Shown here: piece by piece, positions 50,201-60,728 of the stretch | Position numbering within the stretch: the stretch's first letter is position 1 | How the letters are laid out: the number at the start of each line of letters is the position of its first letter | Source: Helianthus annuus | Taxonomy: Eukaryota; Streptophyta; Magnoliopsida; Asterales; Asteraceae | Length of the DNA: 64,000 bases | Assembly: GCF_002127325.2 (NCBI RefSeq) | Contig: NC_035435.2 | Coordinates: forward strand, 110,714,517-110,778,516 | Reading direction: 5' to 3' | Made by a program: the position numbers and the translations under genes | Notes under the pieces: model-generated | Told to the model about the DNA's origin: nothing | The model's database searches: none | The model's input: only the letters and a program-made list of their open reading frames with translations

Positions 50201-51129
50201 GGTACACTGATTTATCTTAACACTTTATGCTCTGAATTTATATTTGATAATTGTTTAGTGTCAATATATGAATCACAAATATATTTTGTTGCTAAAACAA
50301 AGTTATTATTATCATTTATTGTATAAATTGGTTTTGGAAGGTTTGATGCGTTAAAAAACACTTTGGAGTACTTCCAGCTGTCAAATCCCTAAGACCCGTT
50401 TCCTTTTAAGTTATATTTGTTTCTTTTTTTAACTTGATTTGAACCGTTATAAGAAAAATCAATTAGTCATCTACTACTATTTGTGTGTATGACGTGCAAT
50501 AATCATGGTTTTTATTGCTTTCATTTAAAGATCGCTGAAGGAGAAGCTTTAGAAGTTGATGCGAAATACCGCGCCTTAGTTGCTATTGGATCACTGGTAT
50601 GTTTAACTTGTCACTCGTTATCAATAATCACGGTTTTTATTCACCAAAGCATTCGATCGTCAACTTATTTAATTAAATAGGCCGACCCGCCTTACGACCA
50701 ATGTAACTTGTTTATTATAACCCACCAACCCATTTAGGAAGTTTACAACTTGATTATAACTCATGCAACCCATTTGACTCGGAGAAATTGGTTAAATGGG
50801 TCGTGCTTGGGTTGCACGATTTTAAGTGTGTTAAGGTCGATGTCTTAGACATGAACACATACGAGTTGTGTTCGGTTTTATTATTCAACTTGCTAGACCG
50901 ACATGATTGACGCTCCTACAACACATGATATATTAAACATTTTGACCCGCATTATAGCCGGTAATTGAAGCCTAGACTCGTTTATCTATTACAGATGCTG
51001 GAGGGTCTCGTAAAGAAGATAGCACTGGACTTTGAAGTTGGCAGTATCGCCAAATTAGCAAAAGCATCAAAGGATTCTAAAGTATCTGAAGTAGCAGCTG
51101 ATATTGAAACTTTAATCAAGCAAACCTGA
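38201..51129 (+). CDS. PLAA: Phospholipase A2-activating protein homologue (PLAA/DOA1/UFD3 type)
   Basis: Ubiquitin-binding WD-repeat protein that partners with the CDC48/p97 ATPase in ubiquitin handling. 22 exons: 38201-38266, 39828-40156, 40833-40936, 41217-41285, 41522-41582, 42340-42479, 43342-43531, 44876-44937, 45375-45463, 45933-46005, 46104-46163, 46259-46405, 46501-46536, 47203-47240, 47925-48011, 48105-48270, 48582-48656, 48757-48890, 49369-49445, 50014-50083, 50531-50596, 50995-51129. All phases fit and give 757 residues, almost the length of the Arabidopsis protein (about 760). Residues about 16-300 form WD40 repeats (DRTIRFW, DTLVLVWDL, DSTIKLW, SIRLWAL, SAKIW, ARVWTV endings). 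PFU domain lies at about 340-455 (GQTIVVREGDNGVAYAW ... EFILQNSG). PUL domain runs from about 480 to the end. A likely 3'-UTR intron spans 51149-51515. Introns 7, 13 and 19 carry transposon remnants; no exon is damaged. The start MAMDIDFVEYRLRCQLRGHEDD matches the family. Confidence 0.95.
38310..39440 (+). repeat. Degenerate tandem repeat in PLAA intron 1, four copies
   Basis: Four imperfect copies begin near 38450, 38768, 39011 and 39243 with GATGTTG(TTG)TAGTTG, continue through CTGTCTGAATTT, AGTTATGATTTCGTTA and GTGCTACATTGATTTTG, and are spaced about 230-320 bases apart. The copies degrade progressively. No coding potential and no transposon ends are visible. Confidence 0.75.
44378..44673 (+). 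mobile_element. LTR plus primer-binding site relic in PLAA intron 7
   Basis: A 282-bp LTR-like segment starts TGATGCAGGAGC and ends AACTGCATCA (TG..CA). Two bases later comes TGGTATCAGGGC, a near match to the initiator tRNA-Met primer-binding site. The following 150 bases include an inverted copy of part of the LTR end (ATCAAATGGCTCAAG). No second LTR is found, so it is a truncated LTR retroelement in sense orientation. Confidence 0.65.
46566..47133. mobile_element. hAT MITE in PLAA intron 13
   Basis: Inverted ends TAGGCCTGTAAACGAAC and GTTTGTTTACGGGCCTA, with an imperfect 8-bp duplication (GAATTCCG and GAATTTCA). The body is filled with CGAACA/TGTTCG motifs like the MITE in HVA22k intron 2, so it belongs to the same family but is older. 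Confidence 0.82.
49489..49698. mobile_element. MITE in PLAA intron 19
   Basis: Long inverted ends TGTTCCCGAGTCTCATTTAA and TTAAATTAGACTCGGGAACA, followed inwards by GGGGGAGGGGAGGGAAAA and its complement. The left arm contains a tandem duplication of about 60 bp. I see no clear target duplication, so the superfamily is undecided. Confidence 0.75.
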
Positions 51130-51788
51130 TTAGCTTCATGTCATCATGGTAATCAAATTCTCTTGTTTTATTCGTAATCATGGTTGCCGGAGTAGAAAAA
51201 AGTGATAGCCAGACTTTTTTTTTTTAAATAGCAACTAGTGGGTAGGTTATCGGGCCAAATGGGTCGGAGTGGGTTGACCCACACACTTTCTTATCGTTAT
51301 TTAGAAGTATAATGCATTAATTGCGATTATAAGAACAATATTATGACAATAATAACCTAAATCCTTAACATTAAAAATAGACTTTGAGCGACCTTCAACC
51401 TGTGTAGTGACAGCATTTTGATCCAACTCATTTAAACCCTTTTGGGACTACACACCCCAGATTGACAACTGACAAGGCCTTAATCCACTTTTTTTTTTTT
51501 TTTTTTTTTTTGCAGAAACTATAGGATGGTATGGATGTGTGGTCAAGAACACCGGTACAAGAATTGGCTTATGAAACTGTCAAGGTTTTCTGTGGGACAA
51601 AGTTTGTGTATTGATTTGTACTTCAGTTTTAATGAACTCAAGCTTTTTGGGGCTAACAATGAAGTTGGTGATCACATTTTTACAAGTTTGTGCTAGAAAA
51701 ATAGATCGATGGTAAAAAAAACTGTTGCAATCAACAGCCTATAAACTAATTTCATGATACTACATGCTTGTTTTAGTCGTTGTTATGG
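51130..51788 (+). other. PLAA 3' untranslated region and flank
   Basis: After the stop codon a likely intron (51149-51515, donor GTAATC, acceptor after a long T-run and TGCAG) leads to a further transcribed exon of a few hundred bases. No other gene is seen. Confidence 0.5.
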
Positions 51789-52626
51789 ACAGCCGAGCCA
51801 AACCGAGCAGACCTTTGCTCGTGCTTGGCTTGTTTACAAACCGAACCGAGCGGAGCGGCTCATTTAAAATCAAGTGAGCGTTTTTCGAGCCGTAAATATT
51901 CCGAGCGAGCGTCGAGCGAAGTTCGAGCAATTTGGACAACCGTGTCACCCGATTTAAATTTGCTTAGAGAAATAGTGACAATATTTGGTCTCAAGTTTTT
52001 ATGTCTTTAAAAACATGCACATTTCATAGTATAATAATATTTTTCTGATAAATAACAATATTGTGGCCAACGAGGTGATGATCATATTGCACGAACAATT
52101 ACGTTGAGAGTAGGAGACGATCGACCAAGGGTAACGACATGAAACATTAAGGCGATGAGCAGCCTTTCGTTTATCGGTTTAGGGTTTAACTTTTAGATTT
52201 GATATTAATTTTTTTATTGGCGTGGTTGGGCTAGTACGTCTAGATATAGTTGTAAATTTGTATATAGTGGATCAAAATCTAATATAATGGTATATATAAA
52301 ACTATAAATTTAATTTATATTTAAGTATATATGTATGTGTAATGTGTGTGTATATATAGATGTGTGTGTATATGTATAATTTATATTTGTGTATATATGT
52401 ATATGTGTATATACATGTTTATATATGCATGTGTATATATATATGTATATATATACTAATTAAAAATAATAATTCGAGCCAAACGGACCTTTGCTCATGC
52501 TTGGCTCGTTTACAAACTGAACCGAGCAGAGCGGCTCGTTTACAACCGAGCGTCAAATCGAACGAGCAATTTCCGAGCAATTTCCGAACGAGCGTCGAGC
52601 GAGCGGCGAGCAATTTAAACGGCCCT
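51789..52626. mobile_element. hAT-like MITE with CGAGC repeats, downstream of PLAA
   Basis: Left end ACAGCCGAGCC and right end CGGCCCT are flanked by TGTTATGG and AGTTATGG (7 of 8 bases). Both subterminal parts are packed with CGAGC/GCTCG motifs, for example CCGAACCGAGCGGAGC. The centre holds AT-rich sequence and a TA/TG microsatellite (about 52300-52460). No coding sequence. Confidence 0.6.
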
Positions 52627-53501
52627 AGTTATGGTTGTGTGCGGTTTATAGGTGATTAAAATTAATGACAGAAATCTTTTTTTGACGATGGTTTTTTTCA
52701 CAAATATTTATCAATTTATTTTAAATCAAATTCGATATTAACTGAACTTTGTAAAACTGAGCCTGTTGCTTTTACGACAACATAATAAAAAAAAATTGCG
52801 TTAATTTAACTTTACTACATTCGCCAACTTATTACCATCCATTTAACACCTTTGGAATGAGTCGAGCCCGAGCTCGCATAAGCTCGAGCTTAGCTCATTT
52901 AAATTTGAGAGGGGGTGGGCTTGGCTTGTTTAGGGTGTTATTTTTAAAGCTTGGTTTGTGAGTTGTTTTTAATGATCGAGCTCGACTTGTTTTTCTTTAT
53001 TTTTTTATTAACTAATTGGATTTCTCCTGGGAATTTGGTTGGTATGGATTCGGTTTGTTACAGTCTCGACACTCGCTATAGCAACAATAAGGTAGAACCC
53101 AAAAAATAAAATTGTGATATATACAAAAGAACATCAATACATGCTTTTTATCTGGTAAAGACAATAAAGACGAATACCTATCGAAACGTGATACGGGTTT
53201 GGTTTGGTACGGTATGGTGTGATATCGTTAAAGTATCGGTGCTCATATAGTTTACTATGAAAAAAAAACAGTTCGTTTTTAGTACAAATTCGCTTAAAAA
53301 GAACGTTATACCGCAATGTTGACAAAAAAAAACATATCTACGTATTTTTTTAAAGTAACGAATGTAAATGAATCAAATTCAAATTAAATAATAAAGGAAG
53401 CACTATTAAAAAATATTACTAAACAATTCATGTTATAGGCATGAGCTCATGAATTGCTAATGTCCGTCCAATGAGATTAAATGTGTCCATGTTTCACTAA
53501 T
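52627..53501. other. Intergenic, old repeat fragments
   Basis: 52858-52990 has GAGCTCG-rich sequence resembling one arm of another hAT MITE. 53030-53350 is a diverged copy of the repeat at 35460-35800. No gene is seen. Confidence 0.45.
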
Positions 53502-53831
53502 AGGGTTGTTCATTTTTATCCGAAACCCAAAATCCGACCCAAAGCCGAAGCCACCCGAACCCGAATAACTCGAACCTTAAAGGGGTCGGTTATCGGGTCA
53601 CTTTTTCCTGGCCAAAAACCCGAATAACCCGACCTGAAAAACGTAAAATCCGAAACTCGAAAAAAAAACCCAAACATTTAATGTCTCTTTTTGGTAGATA
53701 TGGTTTGATTTAGAGTTTTTGGTACCTGAAACATTATCTTTTAGGACGTTTGAACATTATTATATCATACTGTGAGATATTGTTTTCTAATGGTATTATT
53801 TAAGTAGTATGATGAATTTAAGTTATATTCT

Positions 53832-53865
<34 letters not shown>

Positions 53866-54045
53866 AAAACAAAACATTTTTCTTAATATTACATCTAAAC
53901 CTGAAAACCGAACAACCTGACCTGAACCCAAATAATCCGCACCTGACCAACCTGAACTTTAAATGGTTTGGTTATCGGGAACAACCCAACCTGAAAAACC
54001 CGAAACCCAAAAAAAAAAAAAAAAAAAACCCAAAGAACACCTCTA
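53502..54045. mobile_element. hAT MITE with CCGAA/CCCGACC motifs
   Basis: Ends AGGGTTGTTC and GAACACCTCTA are imperfect inverted repeats, with a perfect 8-bp duplication TCACTAAT (53494-53501, 54046-54053). Subterminal regions are rich in ACCCGAA and CGGGT motifs. A poly(A) run of about 30 lies near 53834-53864. Confidence 0.85.
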
Positions 54046-54192
54046 TCACTAATAAATGAAAGGCATCTGACATTATTTATGGTAATAAACTAATAAAATT
54101 ACTTTACTATATATACTAAGCTGAACAATTGTTTTTCAATAATGGTAGTGTGGTAAATAAGCTTCAAATGTTGGCTAGTTGTTATACTCTTC

Positions 54193-54338
54193 TTAACAAT
54201 GTTTTAAAATCCGATTTTTATATCGTACCGGATTTAGTTCAGAAACAGTTTAACCGGGTATATTGGGCGTTTTAACCGGTTCTACCGGACGATTCAACCG
54301 GTACAACCGGCCGGTTTGAACCGGTTTTTAAAACACTG
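54193..54338. mobile_element. Possible small MITE with CCGGTT repeats
   Basis: CAATGTTTTAAAA on the left and TTTTAAAACACTG on the right are inverted. The interior is built of ACCGG/CCGGT motifs. Flanks TTATACTCTT and TTATACTTTT may be a diverged target duplication. Confidence 0.5.
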
Positions 54339-56557
54339 AATTATACTTTTTTGTATTATTTAATTAATACCCAAAAACTTGCGTATTGATACTCTAAAAA
54401 TGCATGACTAATTTAATCTATATGCACCCAAGATCAGTATTCTTGAAGAGATGAAGATGTATGCCCCATTCTTATTAATTTTTTTTAACTAAAATTAAGC
54501 AAGGATTACTTATGAATCAGTTATTCGGATTTGAACGATTTTCTTAGTACACATAGATGCCCGACGGATAATTACTCGATCGATGCACCACGAGTTTTGT
54601 GCTAGGTTTTGAGGCAAGCTTTTACAATCAAGTATAGCCGTATAAAGTTGGAATTACTCAAACTCGTCCCGTTACCATCCTACTAGATATTGATCCCATT
54701 ACAATGTGTTGTTATTTTATCCCAAACAACCTCTTCAACCAATCAGATCGATTAAAGGTGGTGTCCTTTGTTTTAACTTTCAACGGGGCACTAATTGACA
54801 GATTTCGTATACCAATGGTGGGTGGATTTAAGATTTGGCTCAAAAGATTATTTTGTCTTCTAAAAAAGATTATCTCTTTACGTTCATTTTTAAATTTAGA
54901 AAAGAGATGATTTGTGAACCAATGCATAAATTGGCGGTTGCCACACACTCCCCACCTCCACACAGCCGGGACCGACATTTTATAAAATATAATTGTTTGG
55001 TACTTTTATTTATAAGAAAGTTACATTTGAAAAAAGTTATGTGACACGTGCTATGTTTTGTGGCATGATCTAAATATTTTTTCATATTATTTTGTCAATA
55101 TGCTCATAATGAGATTTGTAAAAGAAAGTTTTGAATTACTTTTAACTTTTTGTAATTTATTTTTATTATCAAATTAAAAGCTTTGTCACTAACTAGGTTT
55201 TTGATTGAAATAAAAACAAAGAAACCATTATAGCTTTACAGAGATGTACCTATACAGGCTCATAGGGTCGTTGTTATGGCCTTAGATCTATTGTCGTAGT
55301 TTGTTGCCACGCCACAAATTACAAATTAGGCAACAACCCTAAGGGTGTAAGGGGTGCTCACCTAATAGGTGAGTCCCCTCTCTTACGCCAAACCAATCCT
55401 CGTGTGCCACGTCAACTCCCCTCTTAAACTCCCCTAACACCCCAATTTGATGGCGCCACTCCCCTCTTAACTACCCTTGTTTTTTTATTAAAAAAAAAAA
55501 ACAAAATGGTTTGATTGGCTGGAAATATGGGGCCCATCATCTTTCTCCCTCACCGCTCTCGTTGAACAACCACCGAATCCACTCACCGATTCGGGTCCCC
55601 GCAACGTTGGCGGCGGTGTTCCCGATCGGTGGATGTGGTCACCGCAAGCCCTCCCCGAGAACGCCCCGTCCACCCTAAGTTGTAAGAACCAAAACAAATT
55701 ACAAATCAAGCACTAACCCTAAGTTTTGAAAATCATTGTTTTTATATAATTTTAACAATTTTGTATGTGTATGTTCTTATACCATCATTGTATTTCGCTC
55801 CAATCTAAGCGTCTCATTCTCTCCGGTTCTGATTGAGGGATAATATCAAATATAATATATTAGTTAGAGGTTATTGTAATTATCTTTATCACATTTAAGA
55901 GATATTATTTGATTATGTTAGCTTTGTAATTATCATCGTTGTATCCTTGTATACCATTACTACACAATATGTTATGATGTTTCTAAACTCAAGTTTCGCG
56001 ACAGCAAACGACGAGGACATCTAATCTATTTCTTCGAGTTATTGTTTTGCTTCAAGACGTGAATACAGTTCATCAATTGAAACTTGCAACTCCAACTGTG
56101 CTTGACGAATAGTTGCGACCTATTCAATCAATAGTGTTATTTCTTCGTTGATTTGTTTATTGTGGGCGATGACCTTGTCAATATTTTTTGTAAGCGTTGA
56201 ATATGTTGCATTTCGCTTAGACTCGACTTCTGCATAACAGATATATGCATCAAATTTAAAATAAAATGTATAAAGAGGTTAAAATTTAGCTTCAATCTTA
56301 TATCAGTCTCAAAATGTCATTTCACAAAGTTTTTAAAATTGAGGGGTTTAATAATGCGATAATTCTTACTTTGCCACTACGTTTACATACCAATAATAAA
56401 GAATGAAACATTTTTATTAAAAACAGTTTTTTGAAATAGGATTCTGTTGACAAAAAGTACTTTAAAGAAATTAAATAATAAAACATTTTTATTAAAAACA
56501 GTTTTTTAAAACAAGTTATAAGAAAATATTAATAAAAAATTAGAAAAACATTAAAAA
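54339..56557. other. Gene-free intergenic region
   Basis: No convincing coding sequence. 55320-55700 is GC-richer and contains GGGTGTAAGGGGTGCTCACC and several ACTCCCCTCTTAA phrases; it may be an old DNA transposon but no paired ends were found. The rest is AT-rich and unremarkable. Confidence 0.4.
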
Positions 56558-56768
56558 GAGTAAATTGCCATAATTGTCTCCGAGGTTTGGGGACTTGCCA
56601 GATCCATCCAAAATACCCATCATTTAACGTTAGTTTTTAATGGTGTTAGAAAAATGAGTGTATTTGGCAACTTTTGTGAAACCTGAGTGGTCCAGTTGAG
56701 AAAAAAACCTTTCTTGACTGACCTGCAAAGGTATCCAAACCTCGGGGACGATTTTAGCAGTTTACTCT
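56558..56768. mobile_element. Mutator-like MITE (211 bp)
   Basis: Inverted ends GAGTAAATTGCCATAATTGT..GAGGTTTGG and CCAAACCTCGGGGACGATTT..GCAGTTTACTC. The ends resemble those of the Mutator-like element starting at 60369. No clear target duplication was seen. Confidence 0.6.
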
Positions 56769-56859
56769 TTTTTACTCTCTTTTACAACTCTACCTGGTGT
56801 CCAGTATTGTACTGATACCGTCGCAACGCACAAAATAAAATACTAGGATTAGATACACA

Positions 56860-57382
56860 CAGTGGCGGAGCTTGACCAAAAGTTTCACGGGGGCGGAAAG
56901 TCATGGGACCCAAAAAAAATTCTTGTCGCTATGTTTCGGGTTATATGTTTGGGTCGGCTATTCGATTCGGGTCGGGTTAAACAATAATAACTCCAAATAA
57001 AACTAAATAATCTTCATTCATTTAAAGGACTTCATTTAAAGCACACATTCTTACACATAAAAAAGACTAGATTTGAACCCTTAAGTTTCATTTATATAAA
57101 AACTAGTTTAAGACTTTATTTAAACTTACTTTAAGTTTAAAAATAATTATAAAAAATTACTAATAGCCCATACTTCATGTTTTTTTAACTCAATATGAAA
57201 ATATGTATATATTTTTTGGACAACAAACTTGGTAGCGTCAGAGAATTTTTAGGCAAAAAAAATTGGCGAGGCGGACCTATATAATTTTAAAAATTTCGGA
57301 TGAAAAATCGGAAAAATACACTCCTAAACGAAACATTGCAGGGGCTGATGCACCCCCTTGCCCCTTAAAAGCTTCGCCCGTA
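56860..57382. mobile_element. Possible hAT-like element with CAGTGGCGG end
   Basis: The left end CAGTGGCGGAGCTTGACC resembles the MITE at 37450. The right end AAAGCTTCGCCCGT is a partial inverted match, and the flanks GATACACA and AATACATA agree at 6 of 8 positions. Non-coding interior. Confidence 0.4.
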
Positions 57383-58769
57383 AATACATATGATATTATT
57401 AAAGTTTTGGATACAACAAAAAGATTGCCAGCTTATCTTCTTCATCGTCCTCATCTATTCCTTCGAACTACAATTGATGTCGAATGTAACTGTCGACTAT
57501 AATTGATGGCAGCTATTTCCCAACCGCATTCATCTTCTTCATTGGTATTGCCGGATAATTGCATCCTGAAATTGATGTACTCTACTTTATACACTTAAAA
57601 GGACAAAACATAACAAATTTAAGACCATTCATATAACTTCTAAAAGTTGTAACCAAACATAACATTCTATAAAATTATAAAAATCAAAGTTGGTGGGGTT
57701 TCATCGGCTATGGTTTCCCTCTCCACTTTTAGCCTCTACTCCATCTTCGATACAACCCCCCAAACACTTTGGCACTTTTAGCGGCTACTCCATTTTTTAA
57801 GTTTTACAAACTAACCCCTCCAATTTATAATGTTTTAACTTTACCTTTGCACCATATATAATATACGTTTTTACCCTATTAAGTTTCTTTTACTAATGCA
57901 ATTTTCCTTCAATAACATTTGTTCGCAAATTTTTATTTTTTAAAATGCTAATTTTCCTTCAATAACTTTGGCACCATCCGGAGTCCATAATAAGGAGTCT
58001 AGAACTAAGATAATTTTCACCTTAACACATAACATTCAACCATGGTTTCAGTTGATATTATGGTTTGGTTTTTGGAAGTATTATATATGTATATTATTAG
58101 GTATATTATAGTCATGTATTAGAGGTAGGGTAATTCACTAACATCAAGAGTTCACCAATGTACAAATCATCACATGGATGATTGGAATGGTCATGAATAC
58201 AAGTATAAAGAACATAAAAATAACTATCTAATTCACCAAGTAACCAAGTGAGGATAAGTAGACGAGTGCTTCCAACATTGTATGGTTGGAGATTGGTGTA
58301 GTGTTGCTCACTTTTTGACTTGAGGATTACTTAAAGACATGCAAGAACTTAAAAGAAGGCATATGAACCTTAAAGTTTCTGGAACAAAACCTTAACACAA
58401 GCCCTTTAACATGGAAGTTTGTTGGTGACTTGTTTTGGTGCGAAAATGTTCCAAAAACAAAGTAAAGATAAGCATGTTTATAAAGTTTAACAAAAATCCT
58501 CACTTCAAAAAGGATGGTATACCAACTTTATTTACCTTGTTAAATATGTGCTAATACTCCTAAAGGTTATTCAAGGAAAGAGAAGAAGAAAAAAAAAAGA
58601 AGAAAAAATGTAAGAAGGAATACCAAAACTCGCTATTTTGGTTCTTGAACTTTCTACCCAAAGTAGAAGAATTGGAAGATTAGAAAGTGTTTGAGAGTGA
58701 TTTAGAAATGGTGAAAGTGTTTAGGTGTTAGGGTTTGGTATTTATAAGTGAGATAAGTGGTTGGGGTTT
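57383..58769. other. Gene-free intergenic region
   Basis: AT-rich. Nothing with coding or transposon structure could be supported. A purine-rich AGAAG tract lies near 58580-58615. Confidence 0.4.
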
Positions 58770-58986
58770 TGCCGATGATCCGCAGACCAATTGGTTTGGG
58801 GGAGGTGGGAAGGTTTACCCACTTATGTGGGGTTCCTGCCTGGGAGATCTCAGGGTAGAATCTTGCGATGGGCGAACTGTGACACCGGTTCAAACTGGCA
58901 ATAATATGCCAACCGCCGGATTCCTACTCGCGACCTGGGTAATCAAAAGCCAAAGGCATAACCGGGTGATCTAGCCATCCAAAAAA
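58770..58986 (+). mobile_element. SINE-like retroelement with target duplication
   Basis: A 217-bp insert ends in a short A-run and is flanked by a perfect 14-bp direct repeat AGTGGTTGGGGTTT (58756-58769 and 58987-59000). It contains a B-box-like GGTTCAAACTGG and an upstream A-box-like TTGGTTTGGGGGAGG. A long target duplication plus an A tail indicates LINE-driven retroposition. Confidence 0.75.
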
Positions 58987-59973
58987 AGTGGTTGGGGTTT
59001 AAATGAGTTGGTTGAGAGTTAGGAGGAGGGAAATTTGATTTTTGATCCTTATGGTTGTTTTGTTGGTTATTTGGTGCTTAAAACACATAGTTAAACATGT
59101 ATTTAGGTGTTTTAAGTGTATGCACGCATGTGTAATATTAAAATATTAAATCACGTATGAAAAATATTTAAAATAATATATGATCTCGATGTATGACTCG
59201 TTTTTAAATTAAAAACGCGTATTCGTGAATGCTTACGTATTATGCAAGTATAATTAGGAAAAAAAATAATCTAAAATACATTTCCTATTATGATCAAGTC
59301 TCGAATTACAAAAGATTGAAGATAGAATCATCATCATCATCATCATACTTAGTAAATCTCATCAATAGCAAAGATAAGGTAGGGTATGAGGAGGGTAAGA
59401 TGTAGACAACGTTACCTCCACCCCACAGGAATAGAGAGACTGAAGATAGAATACGAATTAAAATAAAATGGAAAAATAATGAAAAATACGAAACGTTACA
59501 CTATATAAAAAACTAATTTTTACGTGCATATTTTATGTACGTGTTGGTATAAATTCAAGTTGGTCAACGTTTTGACATAAACTTTTTTTTTTGGAAAAGA
59601 GCCAGGTCAAATATAATACGTTTTCGTTTAAAAAACATTTTTGTGTGCATATTTTTATGTACGTGTCGACATAAATTCGAGTTGGTCAACATCTGATGTA
59701 AACTTTTTTTGGAAAACGAGTCGGGACAAATCTAATACGTTTTCATGCTTGTTTTTTACACGTTTAATAGTTTTTGCGGTTTCTTTTTTTTTTTTTTGTT
59801 TCTTTCGTTTAAAGCTCTAATTAATCCTTTTTAATTACACATGTAAGTTTTTCCTTTATACCCTTTATGTTTTCTGTGTATGAGTCAGGTCAAATGTATG
59901 TAATATATTATGGTTGTATGGTATAAATTCGATTTACTTTACATTTTACTCTAATTGCAATATTACAAGTTTT
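58987..59973. other. Gene-free region with SINE 3' fragment
   Basis: No gene. A (CAT)n-type microsatellite lies near 59330-59347. 59366-59445 has the phrase GGGTAAGATGTAGACAACGT and then TTACCTCCACCCC..GGAATAGAGAGACTG, which resembles the 3' half of plant Au/TS-type SINEs. Two related segments with TACGTGTCGACATAAATTCGAGTTGGTCAAC-like content repeat at about 59540 and 59660. Confidence 0.45.
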
Positions 59974-60275
59974 TTTTTTGAACGGCCAACAAACTCAATC
60001 CCGAGCACTCTCGGGGCACCCACTGGACAAACGGAGTACTCCGAGAGTAACCCGAATCCACCATCAATTCTGGGGAAAACCCGTAACCCACCCGCCCGTA
60101 GGCACGACAGTGAAATTACCGGTAAAACATGTTTGGCTCAAGGATCCAACCCAGGTTTCCCTAGGTCTCCTATAATTGCCCACCAGTGCCTCACTCTGCA
60201 CCAAGTGAGAGTCGAACCTGCATCTCTCAATAAAAATGCAAGCCCTCCACCACTTGATCTAGAGATCATTGGCTC
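59974..60275 (-). mobile_element. tRNA-derived SINE with target duplication
   Basis: Minus-strand element of about 300 bp. Near its 5' end lie an A-box-like GATCAAGTGGTGGAGGGC and a B box GGTTCGACTCTC. It ends in a poly(A) run (T-run on +, 59974-59979). The 14-bp duplication ATATTACAAGTTTT lies on both sides (59960-59973 and 60276-60289). Confidence 0.85.
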
Positions 60276-60368
60276 ATATTACAAGTTTTAACTTAAAAGA
60301 CGGTAACTTTTACTCTTTCAAAAATGCAAATAAAAAAAATAATAGTAGTAGTAATAAATAAATATAAA

Positions 60369-60728
60369 GAGTAAACTTCCGTTTTGCTCCCTGTGGTTTG
60401 CTCACTTTAACGGTTTTGCCCCAAACTTTTCAAAATAGCCATTTTACTCCCTGATCTTTGAAGGCCATCTTGATTTTGCTCCCCGCCCCTTAACCTCATC
60501 CATTTATGCTGTTAACTCATGTCACGTGCAAATCACCTGAGGGCATTTATGTCTTTTCCCAACCATCTCTTTAATAAAACCCTAACTACTCCTTATTATA
60601 ATCTTATCACCCTTTTCCCCAGACATTTCACCCTAATCGATGTTCATCTCCCCCAAAGCGAAATCACTGTAAACCCTAAACATTCTCTCAAAACAAAATC
60701 ATTCAGGATCATCGACGATTGAAGTGTA
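60369..60728 (+). mobile_element. 5' terminal region of a Mutator-like element
   Basis: Begins GAGTAAACTTCCGTTTTGCTCCCTG..; this start phrase recurs in inverted form at 56558-56768 and 35153. It runs directly into the transposase gene and should include its promoter and 5' untranslated region. The other terminal repeat lies beyond the window, so element borders and duplication cannot be checked. Confidence 0.6.

Noticed and set aside
55488..55709. GC-rich minus-strand frame of 73 codons
   Set aside because: No domain or splice context; the GC content comes from repeat-like ACTCCCC phrases.
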